Assembly (NCBI GenBank): GCA_903882745.1 | Contig: CAIRYG010000010.1 | Coordinates: forward strand, 393,582-457,581 | Origin: an uncultured Gemmatimonadota bacterium | Lineage (GTDB): Bacteria; Gemmatimonadota; Gemmatimonadetes; Gemmatimonadales; Gemmatimonadaceae | Length of the DNA stretch: 64,000 nucleotides | Direction of reading: 5' to 3' | Shown here: positions 26,819-35,403 of the stretch, one piece after another | Position numbering within the stretch: the first letter of the stretch is position 1 | How the letters are laid out: each line of letters begins with the position of its first letter | Position numbers and translations under genes: made by a program | Notes under the pieces: model-generated | What the model was told of the DNA's origin: nothing | Database searches by the model: none | Seen by the model: only the letters and a program-made list of their open reading frames with translations

Positions 26819-27223
26819 ACGAGGAAGGCGAAGATTGTATTGCTCGCAGTGCTCACACTCGGACTGGCCGCTCGGCCGGCGCAGGCGCAGGCGCTCAGCG
26901 ACAGTTCGGGAGGGGCGATCAAGATTCCGGGAGCGATGGAGTGCGTGATTCCCAGTGGCACCGCGACGCAGACGGTGACAAACCCACGCGCGCTCTCGAG
27001 GACAGAAATCCAGTTCACGGATTCGCACACTGGTGTCAAGACGTCGCACTGGAATCCGCTGAACGTGAAAGCTCCGTTCGTTTACTCGGTGTCGTGCTAC
27101 AAGGGAGCCTATAAGCGGGTGGAGGATCTCCCGGCCGGCGTGACCTGCACGATGTCGACCATGAATCCGGCGGCACCACCCAATATCGGCGGATACGCTG
27201 TCAAAGTCCTCAGCTGCAAGTAA
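26819..27223 (+). CDS. Small exported hypothetical protein with unclear, possibly ACG, start
   Basis: The frame encodes RKAKIVLLAVLTLGLAARPAQAQ, a textbook signal peptide, but the codon where Met is expected (26819-26821) is ACG, just after AAGGAG (26810-26815). The next candidates, ATT at 26834 and TTG at 26840, would remove the basic n-region. The frame is open upstream to 26687 without signal character, and a -10-like TATATT at 26767 argues the leader is short. The mature part is about 110 residues with cysteine pairs (MECVIPSGTA, SVSCYKGAYKRVEDL, GVTCTMSTMNP, VLSCK) and is unrecognised. A strong terminator follows. Confidence 0.6.
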   Translation, partial: TRKAKIVLLAVLTLGLAARPAQAQALSDSSGGAIKIPGAMECVIPSGTATQTVTNPRALSRTEIQFTDSHTGVKTSHWNPLNVKAPFVYSVSCYKGAYKRVEDLPAGVTCTMSTMNPAAPPNIGGYAVKVLSCK

Positions 27224-27251
27224 GCGCGACCCGTACGACCCCAGAATGACG

Positions 27252-27284
27252 AAGGCGCCGGCCACATTGTGTGGCCGGCGCCTT
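27252..27284 (+). terminator. Terminator
   Basis: AAGGCGCCGGCCAC (27252-27265) pairs perfectly with GTGGCCGGCGCCTT (27271-27284) around ATTGT, followed by TGTAAT. It lies 28 bp after the small exported gene and 18 bp before the stop of the convergent ORF. Confidence 0.85.
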
Positions 27285-27302
27285 TGTAATTCGCGACATC
27301 CT

Positions 27303-28037
27303 CTAGTGCACCGTAATCTCGACCGCCGCAAACGGCATCGCACGCACCCGTCGTTGGTGCGACCCGTTATGGCAATAGTTGTAGGGAATCTCAACCCGTC
27401 CCCGAATCGCCGCGTGTCGTAGCACGCTGTCCGGAAGGGTGGGCACATCGTTCCCGTCGCCCCAGACTGGTATGCCACAGGCCCAATTCGTCCCCGAAAA
27501 CAGCCATTTCGGATCAGACTCGGCGCCCAAGGTCCACAGAATCCAGTAGTGCCCTGGCGTGCTGGGCGACCGCAGGCGAAGTGAGTCGGAAAACTCTGCG
27601 TTGCTGACGCCGACCAACAGCGCCCGTGTCAGGTGAACGTTTTGGGGAGGCGTTCCCCACGAGGTCGCATACCCCATGAAGTAACTCGCCGTGCTGGCCT
27701 GAATCGAGTAGCGCCAGCGCAACTTGGCGACAATCTCCATGGACGGCCCGACGTCTATCCGAGGCGGGCTGTCCGTGAATTCCTGCCCATTGATTTCACT
27801 CCGCATCAAGCGGAGCGTCTCGGGCTCATCAAACGCGGGATGCAGCTCCAGCGTTGGCAGTCCCGCGACGACCACCTCCAGTTGGTGCGTGACCACGCCC
27901 GTGGCAAACGCTGGAGGATAGAGCGAGTCGAACACCATCCGCCCATCGCGGATGACCGCCCAGGGGCGTCCCCGGACCACGGCGCCGGCCACCGATGACC
28001 GCACCCACGCGGTGTCGCCATCACGCGCCCGCGACAC
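27303..28037 (-). CDS. Hypothetical protein; in-frame continuation of the AfsR-like gene beyond two stops
   Basis: 244 codons from a GTG at 28037 that directly follows a TAA in the same frame. Reading upstream through that TAA gives SDPALISYGDMLFEVYPTF, then, through a TAG at 28119-28121, the C-terminal membrane segment of the regulator at 28119-30272. The start of this ORF (VSRARDGDTAWVRSSVAGAVVRG) reads like the interior of a beta-sandwich domain rather than an N-terminus, there is no signal peptide, and no ribosome site is seen. The remainder has His/Cys/Trp-rich text (WALGESDPKWLF-type, NYCHNGSHQRR) that is unrecognised. It may be the extracytoplasmic sensory part of a once longer protein, now separated by nonsense mutations, or an independent small gene. 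Confidence 0.5.
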   Translation of the reverse strand: MSRARDGDTAWVRSSVAGAVVRGRPWAVIRDGRMVFDSLYPPAFATGVVTHQLEVVVAGLPTLELHPAFDEPETLRLMRSEINGQEFTDSPPRIDVGPSMEIVAKLRWRYSIQASTASYFMGYATSWGTPPQNVHLTRALLVGVSNAEFSDSLRLRSPSTPGHYWILWTLGAESDPKWLFSGTNWACGIPVWGDGNDVPTLPDSVLRHAAIRGRVEIPYNYCHNGSHQRRVRAMPFAAVEITVH

Positions 28038-28118
28038 TTATCCAGACCGCGTCTGAATTTCGAATGTCGGATACACTTCGAATAGCATATCCCCGTAGCT
28101 GATCAATGCGGGGTCGCT

Positions 28119-30272
28119 CTAACTCACGCGCACAATCTCCGCCGGGCGCGACCACCACACCCAAAGCACCGCCAGGCAGCACACCACGACGGCGAGCAGT
28201 ACCAATAAAGCGTACTTGGTCCGACCGTTGGCGCGATGCACTTGGCGCACTATCTGCCGTTTCAACTCGACATCTAAGTCGGCTGGTATCACCTGTGCCA
28301 CGGCGGCCCCCACTGGCACGCCCTCCCCTTCGAGGGCACTAATCCAATCGAAGCCGAGCTGCTGCACGAGGTCTAGGCGCTGCCCCCTGATCAAGAGGCT
28401 TAGACTCCGCTTCCTCTGCCTCGCATCGATCTCCCCGCGCGACAAATATTCACCGTACCGTGCGGCCACCCTAACCATGCGCGCAGTATCCGCAGCAGCG
28501 ACGGCTGCGATTCCGGGGTCGGCGACGTTCCACATTCCCGTGTCAGTGCAGGAGGTAATGCCAAGACCGCGTAGCTGACACAGCGCGTAAAATACTTTGA
28601 TCGGAACCAGTCCCAAAATTTCGGCAATTGCTGACTCGTTCACCACCGCCTCACTGCAGACGAAGAGTGCCAGCACCTCCCGTTCTGCATCGCTTAGAAT
28701 TCCGTAATGAGTTGTCGAAACCAATGCCCTGGTCAGCAAGGGGATCGCCTCGGCGCTAGCCACACGCCAGCCACCGACCGCGTGCAAGAGCATTCCCTTC
28801 TCCAAGCCTACGGCAAGCAGTCGAGCCAGAGCGCGGGGGGACCCCGGAGACTCGCGAGCAAGTTGGGCGGCCAACTCGGACGTCGTCGACGCGCGCTCGG
28901 GAATCGCCGGATCAACAATCGCCTCGACCAGTCGCACGACATCTGAATCGGCGACACCATCGAGAAGAATTCGTGTTACATACCCGCTGCCGAAGGTACC
29001 GCTCACCCCAACGAACTCAACGAGGCAGACGGAGGCGGATGGGAGATTGCGATGTACGCCCTGCCAGACATCGCGTGATGCCCGGTCCATCGAATCGACG
29101 TCATCGAGCAAAAGTGCCAGCGGAGCTTCATCGCATACGGCGGCGAGTAAGTCAACCATAGCCGAGGCGAGCCGGTCGGCGTGCAGAGCATTGCGCTCCT
29201 CGGGCATCGCCCCTTCACGCACGCCGACCAATAGGCGAGTCGACTCTTGGCTTATGCCGGCGGCCCCTGGCAGTTGCGACAGGCGTCCTACCAAGTCGAC
29301 GATAAACGAATACGACTCGTACCGATTAGCGATGGACGCCTGATATGCCACGACCGTGGAACCAGCACTCACCGCTACACCAGCGAGGGCATCGAGCAAA
29401 GCTGACTTTCCGTAGCCCGATGATGCAACGACCTCGACCGCCTGCGACTCGCCCTGCATCGCCTGCTCAAGCATCGACGTCAGCACTTTGAGCTCGTGAA
29501 TTCGGCCCACAAACGGCAGTCGCGTGTTCTTACGCGAATCTTGACTCGTTACTGTCTGTTCATGGGCGCGTGCTTTCCTGATTAATTCGATGAGATCAAG
29601 ATTCAACGCGCGATCGTCGGCCTTCCGCGCGGCGCGGAGCGATGCCCCCTCTTCTTCGATTTTCTTGAAGTCGGAACGTGCAAGCAAGGCTTGAATGCGG
29701 AGCCGCCAGCTCGTGTCATCGTCCGGCGCAACTGCTACCAGAAGTGCCGTCAGCCCGAGGTGCTCGTCTGCAAGCAAGAACCGATCGTTTTCGATGACAG
29801 CCGAAATTCCCGCAGCCACCCGTTGATTGAACTTGAGGCACTGCTGGGCAAGCCAATCCATAAACTCGTCGGCCTCTCGCACTTCAAAACCGGAGAACAA
29901 CGGCCCCCGACAGGTGGTGAGAATGGTGCGGTAATCGCGCGATTCAACTGCTCGCACCAGGTCGTCCGCATCCACGGCAATGTGCGGCCCCAGCACCAGG
30001 CAGTTGCTTTCGTCACTCACAGCCTCGACCCCGATCCGACGCCTTATCCAAAAGAGCGCTTGGCGGAGCGAATTCTGCGACCGTGCCTCGTCGCCTTCAG
30101 GCCACAGCAGTTGGCCAACCATCCGACGGGGGGCTCGACGCCGGGAACTCAGCGCAAGGTATGCCAGAACGGCAAGTGGCTTTCCCGGACCGATTATGCG
30201 ATTGCCTTCTTTGTCGGTGAGTTGGAAATCGCCGAAAAGCTGTAGGAAATACGGATTGGCTGCTGAGCCCAT
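28119..30272 (-). CDS. AfsR/SARP-like transcriptional regulator with ATPase and C-terminal membrane anchor
   Basis: 717 residues. The N-terminus (about 8-100) is a SARP-type winged helix (LFGDFQLTDKEGN, LAYLALSSRRRAPRRMVGQLLWP, SLRQALFWIRRRIG), followed by a BTAD-like helical domain to about 225. An AAA/STAND ATPase (about 255-480) has Walker A SSGYGKSALLDAL and Walker B LALLLDDVD. The C-terminal part is helical and ends with one membrane segment (KYALLVLLAVVVCCLAVLWVWW) 12 residues before the stop. A DNA-binding protein tethered to the membrane by its C-terminus suggests ToxR/CadC-like signalling, and the lost periplasmic sensor may be encoded by the following in-frame ORF. Base composition is less GC-rich than neighbours. 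Confidence 0.85.
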   Translation of the reverse strand: MGSAANPYFLQLFGDFQLTDKEGNRIIGPGKPLAVLAYLALSSRRRAPRRMVGQLLWPEGDEARSQNSLRQALFWIRRRIGVEAVSDESNCLVLGPHIAVDADDLVRAVESRDYRTILTTCRGPLFSGFEVREADEFMDWLAQQCLKFNQRVAAGISAVIENDRFLLADEHLGLTALLVAVAPDDDTSWRLRIQALLARSDFKKIEEEGASLRAARKADDRALNLDLIELIRKARAHEQTVTSQDSRKNTRLPFVGRIHELKVLTSMLEQAMQGESQAVEVVASSGYGKSALLDALAGVAVSAGSTVVAYQASIANRYESYSFIVDLVGRLSQLPGAAGISQESTRLLVGVREGAMPEERNALHADRLASAMVDLLAAVCDEAPLALLLDDVDSMDRASRDVWQGVHRNLPSASVCLVEFVGVSGTFGSGYVTRILLDGVADSDVVRLVEAIVDPAIPERASTTSELAAQLARESPGSPRALARLLAVGLEKGMLLHAVGGWRVASAEAIPLLTRALVSTTHYGILSDAEREVLALFVCSEAVVNESAIAEILGLVPIKVFYALCQLRGLGITSCTDTGMWNVADPGIAAVAAADTARMVRVAARYGEYLSRGEIDARQRKRSLSLLIRGQRLDLVQQLGFDWISALEGEGVPVGAAVAQVIPADLDVELKRQIVRQVHRANGRTKYALLVLLAVVVCCLAVLWVWWSRPAEIVRVS

Positions 30273-30445
30273 TTACAAAAGCCGGATGGGTAAACTTCAG
30301 AAGATTCCTCGACATAACAAGTACGGGTCGTTCATCAAAACCGCGTTAGAATCCTAACTACATGCCAGTAGACACTTTACGGTGCCAGATGGACGCGTTA
30401 AATAGTCAACCTCAGGTCGTGCTGTCAACAAATAACACAGCCTAA
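30273..30445. other. Upstream region of the AfsR-like gene
   Basis: AT-richer intergenic sequence with no supported gene. It should hold the minus-strand promoter of the regulator; no specific element was identified. Confidence 0.4.
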
Positions 30446-30661
30446 GTCGCCCTGCTGATCAAGCCTGCGCACCGTACGCGCGCGAACGTCTACGGCGGTA
30501 CAATCACCAACCCCGCCGTAACAATCTTGGGTATCCCATCTGACAGTTCGAACCCGACATACCGCCCTCGTCTTGGCGTCACCGCCGTAGCTGCGGGCTC
30601 GGCATCTATCTTCGGCGACGAGCGAAGGACTCTCCGCAAGTACGGAACAAGAAATCAGTAA
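30446..30661 (+). pseudogene. Possible C-terminal relic of an Ig-like (Big_2) protein
   Basis: 71 codons open between TAA at 30443 and TAA at 30659 with no start codon. The text YGGTITNPAVTILGI...LGVTAVAAGSASIFGDE includes VTAVAAGSASI, a phrase typical of Big_2 domain ends. The stop is followed at once by a strong terminator hairpin, as expected for a real gene end. The 5' part of such a gene is absent. Confidence 0.3.
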
Positions 30662-30699
30662 CGACAGCGCCAGCCGCACCTCGCGGCTGGCGCTGTCGT
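30661..30699 (+). terminator. Terminator-like hairpin
   Basis: ACGACAGCGCCAGCCGC (30661-30677) pairs perfectly with GCGGCTGGCGCTGTCGT (30683-30699) around ACCTC. There is no T-run. It directly follows the stop of the relic ORF. Confidence 0.7.
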
Positions 30700-30793
30700 A
30701 TTCCCCCCATCCGCCTCCGTTCCCCCAGCCGTCCAACACGCGTAACTTCTCTCCATGACTTCTGCTCACGTCGCCCCATTCCGCCCCCTGACG

Positions 30794-33700
30794 ATGCATA
30801 CGCGCGCATTCCGCATTCTCACCGTGGCTCTCCTCGCCCTCGGCGCCACCACCCTCCGCGCCCAAGCACCCACCGCGGCACCCACCGCGGCGGCCGCCGC
30901 CGCCACCGCCGACTCGTCGCTGCTCAAGACCCTCCAGTGGCGTAACATCGGCCCCTTCCGCGGTGGACGCGCCGACGCGATCGCCGGCGTCACCGGCCAA
31001 CCCTACGTCTACTACGCCGGCTACACGGGCGGCGGACTCTGGAAAACCGACGACGCCGGCCATAGCTGGAAAAACATCTCCGATGGCTTCTTCCGCACGA
31101 GCTCCGTCGGCGCCATCGGCGTCGCCGAATCAGACCCAAACGTGCTCTATGTGGGTATGGGTGAACACGCGGTGCGCGGCCAGTCCTCCAGCTACGGCGA
31201 CGGCGTCTACAAGTCCACCGACGCCGGCAAGACCTGGAAGCACATCGGCCTCGCCGCCACCAAGCAGATCTCCCAAGTCCGCGTCCATCCGCAGAACCCC
31301 GATCTGGTCTACGTCGCCGCCCAAGGCGATCGCTGGAAAGGCACCGCCGACCGCGGCATCTATCGCTCCACCGATGGCGGCAAGAACTGGTCGCTGATCC
31401 TCAAGGGCACCAACGCCTTCAGTGGCGCGAGCGACCTCTCCATGGATCCCACCAACCCGCGCATCCTCTACGCGGCCTTCTGGGACCACCAGCGCCTCCC
31501 CTGGCAGGTGCGCTCGGGCGGCGCCGGCGGTGGCATCTGGAAGTCCACCGACGGCGGCGACAACTGGACGCGCCTCAGCAGCGGACTCCCCAAGCTACTG
31601 GGCAAAATCGGCGTCGCCGTCTCCCCGGCAAACCCAGACCGCATCTTCGCCATCGTCGAAGCGGAAAAGAGCGGCCTCTACCGCTCCGATGACGCGGGCA
31701 ACAGCTGGAAGCTCCTCTCCGAAGATCGCAACATCGTCACGCGCAGCTGGTACTACATGAACATCACCGCCGACCCGGCCAACGCCGACGTCGTCTACGT
31801 GATCAACGCCCCGATCATGAAGTCGATCGATGGCGGCAAAACATTCGCCACGCTCGCCGCACAGCACGGCGACAACCACTTCCTCTGGATCAACCCCAAG
31901 GATTCGCGCTACATGGCGAACGCCAACGACGGCGGCGCCACGATTTCGCTCGACGGCGGCAAGAGCTGGAGCACGCAGGGCAACCAGCCGACGGCGCAGT
32001 TCTACCACGTGATCGTCGACGACGCCTACCCGTACCGCCTCTACAGCGGCCAGCAAGACAACTCCTCGGTCATCATCAAGAGCCGCTCCGACGAAGGCGC
32101 GATCACCGACGCCGATTGGCAGAATGGCCCAGGCTGCGAAAGCGCCAACATTGGCGTCGACCGCAAGAACCCGCGCTACGTCTACGGCGGTTGCTACCAG
32201 GGCATTCTCGACGAGCTCGACATGACCTCGGGCCTCCGTCGCAACATCATGCCCTGGCCGGAGCTGAACCTCACCGAGCCGAGCAACGAAACGAAGTACC
32301 GCTTCAACTGGACGGCGCCAGCGCTCGTCTCGCGCCACGCCGGGAATGTGATCTACCACGGCGGCAATGTGCTCTTCCGCTCGCCAGACCGCGGCCGCAC
32401 CTGGACCCCGATCTCTCCCGACCTCACCCGCAACGACAAAGCCACGCAAGGATTGGGCGGCACCCCCTTCACCAACGAAGGCGCGGGCGGTGAAGTGTAC
32501 GGCGCGATTGTGACGATCGCCGAGTCGCCGCACGACGCCAACACGCTGTACGTAGGCACCGACGACGGACTCGTGCAGCTCACGCGCGACGGTGGCAAGA
32601 CCTGGACCAATGTCACCCCCGCCGGGCTCGCGGTTGGCCTCTCCAACGAGCTCGAAGTCTCCCCGCACGACCCGGGCACGGTGTACCTCGCCTTCCGCCT
32701 CGATCGCCGCGGCGACTACACCCCCTACCCAATGAAGTCCACCGACTACGGGCGCACCTGGACCCGCATCAGCACCGGTATGCGCGAGGGTGAACCGGTC
32801 CGCGTGATTCGCGAAGACCCCGAACGAAAGGGCCTCCTCTACGCGGGCACCGAAACAGGCGCCTACCTCTCCTTTGACGGCGGCGCGCACTGGCAGCCCT
32901 TCTCGCAGAACTTGCCGAACGTGCCGGTCACGGGCCTCGACGTGCGCCACGGCAATCTCTACGCCTCCACCGAAGGACGCGCCTTCTGGGTGCTCGACGA
33001 TCTGAGCGCGGTACGCCAGATGAACGCCGACCTGGCCAAGGCCGCGGTACACCTCTTCACCCCGCGCGAAGCGATGCTCGTGCCGGGCACGCAGGGACGC
33101 AGCACCGGCGCGGGAACCAACCCCGCCCCGGGTGCCAACATCTTTATCGCACTCGCGGCCGCACCCGACTCGGCCAACGCCGCCACCCTCGAGTTCCTCG
33201 ACGCGCGTGGCGTCGTGATCCGCCGCTTCGGCAAGGGCGCCGTCGGTAAGGGGGTCGCCACACCGGCAGCACTCACCCTGAAAGCGGGGCTGAACGCCTT
33301 CCAGTGGGACCTGCGCAGTGAATCGCCCGCCAAGCTCCCAGGCAATGTGAACATCTGGGGCGGCCCTGGCGCGGGCTATCTCGTGACACCGGGCACCTAT
33401 CAGGTGCGCCTCACGGTCGGCACCACAGTCCAAACCCGCAGCTTCACGGTGGTGCAAGACCCACGCATCTCCACCAGTGCCGCCGAGATCGCCGCGCGTG
33501 ATGCCATGGCCCGCGCGATCGTCGCACGCGTCGACGAGATCCACGAGTCGCTCCTCCGCATCCGCGACGTCAAGTCGCAGGTCGCGGGCTACGTCGAGAA
33601 AGCCAAGGACGTCCCCACCGGCAAGCAGATCGCCGAGAAGGGCAAAGGGATCACCACCGCCGTCGACTCGCTCGATCCGCGCCTCTCCACCAAGGCAGCC

Positions 33701-33952
33701 AACGGCCAAGACGTGATCAACTTCCGCAACGGCATCAACGCCCAGTACGCCTTCCTCCTGGGCAACCTCGAAGGCAACGACGTCCTCACGCAGCCGGTGC
33801 GGGATCGATTCGCCGAGCTCGAGAAGCTCTGGGTCACCATGCAGCAGCGCATCTCGGACGTCGAAACCAAGCAAGTCGATGAGTTCAACGCGCTCCTGAA
33901 AGCGGCGCAACTCAACGGCGTGATTGTCACAAAGCCGAAGGTCGCCATGTGA
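30794..33952 (+). CDS. Exported BNR/sortilin-like beta-propeller protein
   Basis: 1052 residues from ATG at 30794, which begins a clean signal peptide (MHTRAFRILTVALLALGATTLRAQ); an ATG at 30755 adds 13 residues. The mature start LQWRNIGPFRGGRADAIAGVTGQPYVYYAG parallels the paralogue at 816. Asp-box units recur (STDAGKTW, STDGGKNW, SDDAGNSW, TRDGGKTW, SFDGGAHW). The last 250 residues form a non-propeller region with helices near the end (IVARVDEIHESLLRIRDVKSQV). The stop overlaps the GTG of an amidase (GTGA), and that gene in turn overlaps a fucosidase, so the protein probably belongs to a glycan or glycopeptide utilisation operon. No catalytic residues can be assigned. Confidence 0.87.
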   Translation: MHTRAFRILTVALLALGATTLRAQAPTAAPTAAAAAATADSSLLKTLQWRNIGPFRGGRADAIAGVTGQPYVYYAGYTGGGLWKTDDAGHSWKNISDGFFRTSSVGAIGVAESDPNVLYVGMGEHAVRGQSSSYGDGVYKSTDAGKTWKHIGLAATKQISQVRVHPQNPDLVYVAAQGDRWKGTADRGIYRSTDGGKNWSLILKGTNAFSGASDLSMDPTNPRILYAAFWDHQRLPWQVRSGGAGGGIWKSTDGGDNWTRLSSGLPKLLGKIGVAVSPANPDRIFAIVEAEKSGLYRSDDAGNSWKLLSEDRNIVTRSWYYMNITADPANADVVYVINAPIMKSIDGGKTFATLAAQHGDNHFLWINPKDSRYMANANDGGATISLDGGKSWSTQGNQPTAQFYHVIVDDAYPYRLYSGQQDNSSVIIKSRSDEGAITDADWQNGPGCESANIGVDRKNPRYVYGGCYQGILDELDMTSGLRRNIMPWPELNLTEPSNETKYRFNWTAPALVSRHAGNVIYHGGNVLFRSPDRGRTWTPISPDLTRNDKATQGLGGTPFTNEGAGGEVYGAIVTIAESPHDANTLYVGTDDGLVQLTRDGGKTWTNVTPAGLAVGLSNELEVSPHDPGTVYLAFRLDRRGDYTPYPMKSTDYGRTWTRISTGMREGEPVRVIREDPERKGLLYAGTETGAYLSFDGGAHWQPFSQNLPNVPVTGLDVRHGNLYASTEGRAFWVLDDLSAVRQMNADLAKAAVHLFTPREAMLVPGTQGRSTGAGTNPAPGANIFIALAAAPDSANAATLEFLDARGVVIRRFGKGAVGKGVATPAALTLKAGLNAFQWDLRSESPAKLPGNVNIWGGPGAGYLVTPGTYQVRLTVGTTVQTRSFTVVQDPRISTSAAEIAARDAMARAIVARVDEIHESLLRIRDVKSQVAGYVEKAKDVPTGKQIAEKGKGITTAVDSLDPRLSTKAANGQDVINFRNGINAQYAFLLGNLEGNDVLTQPVRDRFAELEKLWVTMQQRISDVETKQVDEFNALLKAAQLNGVIVTKPKVAM

Positions 33953-35403
33953 GCACGCCCACAGGCGACCGCCTCCTCGACCGCCTCGGCGACAGCCTCT
34001 GCGACGCCACCGCTGTCACCCTCGCAGGGTGGATTGCGCGCGGCGACCTCTCCGCGCGCGAGGTGGTGGCGGCACACCTCGCACGCATCGAGGCCGTGAA
34101 CCCGCAGTACAACGCCATCGTCACCCTCACCGGTGAACACGCCATGGCCGATGCCGCCGCGGCCGACGAGCGCCAAGCACACGGCGAACCACTGGGCCCA
34201 CTCCACGGCCTCCCGATCGCCCACAAGGATCTCGTCGACACCGCCGGGATCCGCACCACCTACGGCTCCCCCGCCTTTCGCGACCACGTCCCCACCACCG
34301 ACGCACGACTGGTGCGCATGCTGCGGGCCGCGGGGGCGATCACGGTGGGCAAGACCAACACCCCAGAGTTCGGCGCGGGCTCCAACACCTTCAATCCAGT
34401 ATTCGGCACCACGGTAAACCCGTACAACGTACGGAAAACGGTTGGCGGCAGCAGCGGAGGCGCAGCCGTTGCCCTCACCACGGGCATGCTCCCCATCGCC
34501 GACGGCAGCGACACGGGCGGCTCCCTCCGAAACCCGGCCGCCTTCACCAACATCGTCGGGATGCGCCCCTCCCCTGGACGCGTCAACGACGATCAAGGCT
34601 CCTGGTCTCCGCTCTCGACGAACGGCCCAATGGCCCGCACGGTGGCCGACACCGCGCTACTCCTGAGCGCTATCGCGGGCCCCTGCGACGGCAACCCACT
34701 CTCGCTCGACGACGACCCGGCCATCTTCCGCGCACCACTCGAACGCGATGTCCGCGGCCTCCGCATCGGCTGGTTCCGCGATCTGGGTGGACTGCCCTTC
34801 GATCCTGAAATCCTCCGCGTGGTCGGTGCTGCACGATCGGTCTTCACCGAACTCGGCTGCGAGGTCACCGAAGCAGAACCAGATTTCGTGGGCATTGACT
34901 TAGCCTTCGAAACGCTGCGCCACCTCTGGTTCCACGCGAACCTCAAACCGCTCGCGCGCCGCAGCCCGGAGCTTGTAAAGGAAACGATTCACTGGGAAAT
35001 CGCCGAAGCGGAACGGCAGTCGAGCGCCGACGTCGCACGCGCCCTCGCCCGCCAATCACGGTTCCACGGACAGGTGCGCGGCTTCTTCTCGCGCTTCGAT
35101 TACTTCGTGCTCCCGGTCACGCAGGTCGTCCCCTTCGACCACACGACTCCCTACCCCATGGAAATCGCCGGCCAATCGATGGGCACCTATATCGACTGGA
35201 TGCGCTCCTGCTGGTACGTCTCGATGATGGCCGCGCCCGCTATTTCCGTTCCCGCAGGATTCACGAGCGACGGGCTCCCGGTTGGGCTCCAAATCGTGGG
35301 ACGCCCACGCGGTGACCTCTCAGTGCTCCAACTGGCCCACGCCTTCGAGACCGCCGCCCCCCACGGATTACGTCGCCCTCCTCGCCCGCTGCCTGCCACA
35401 TGA
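33949..35403 (+). CDS. Amidase (amidase-signature family)
   Basis: 484 residues from GTG at 33949, overlapping the upstream stop as GTGA. The Ser-cisSer-Lys triad of the amidase signature family is recognisable: Lys in IAHKDLVDTAGI (near 92), cis-Ser in the VGGSSGGAAVAL run (near 168-172), and the nucleophile Ser in GSDTGGSLRNPAAF (near 188-193). There is no signal peptide, so the enzyme is cytoplasmic. It hydrolyses an amide bond; related proteins include GatA, but the lack of gatB/gatC neighbours and the length point to a general amidase. The coupled genes encode an exported propeller protein and an alpha-L-fucosidase, so an N-acyl or glycosylamide substrate is possible. Confidence 0.88.
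   Translation: MSTPTGDRLLDRLGDSLCDATAVTLAGWIARGDLSAREVVAAHLARIEAVNPQYNAIVTLTGEHAMADAAAADERQAHGEPLGPLHGLPIAHKDLVDTAGIRTTYGSPAFRDHVPTTDARLVRMLRAAGAITVGKTNTPEFGAGSNTFNPVFGTTVNPYNVRKTVGGSSGGAAVALTTGMLPIADGSDTGGSLRNPAAFTNIVGMRPSPGRVNDDQGSWSPLSTNGPMARTVADTALLLSAIAGPCDGNPLSLDDDPAIFRAPLERDVRGLRIGWFRDLGGLPFDPEILRVVGAARSVFTELGCEVTEAEPDFVGIDLAFETLRHLWFHANLKPLARRSPELVKETIHWEIAEAERQSSADVARALARQSRFHGQVRGFFSRFDYFVLPVTQVVPFDHTTPYPMEIAGQSMGTYIDWMRSCWYVSMMAAPAISVPAGFTSDGLPVGLQIVGRPRGDLSVLQLAHAFETAAPHGLRRPPRPLPAT

Noticed and set aside
15781..28121. Genome-wide recoding of TAG as an amino acid, suggested by two in-frame TAG codons
   Set aside because: Well-bounded genes such as the REC-EAL gene (41929-41931) and the PII gene end in TAG, so TAG works as a stop here.
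31595..33910. 771-codon antisense frame in the second BNR gene
   Set aside because: Wholly inside a well-supported gene; composition is that of a GC-driven shadow frame.
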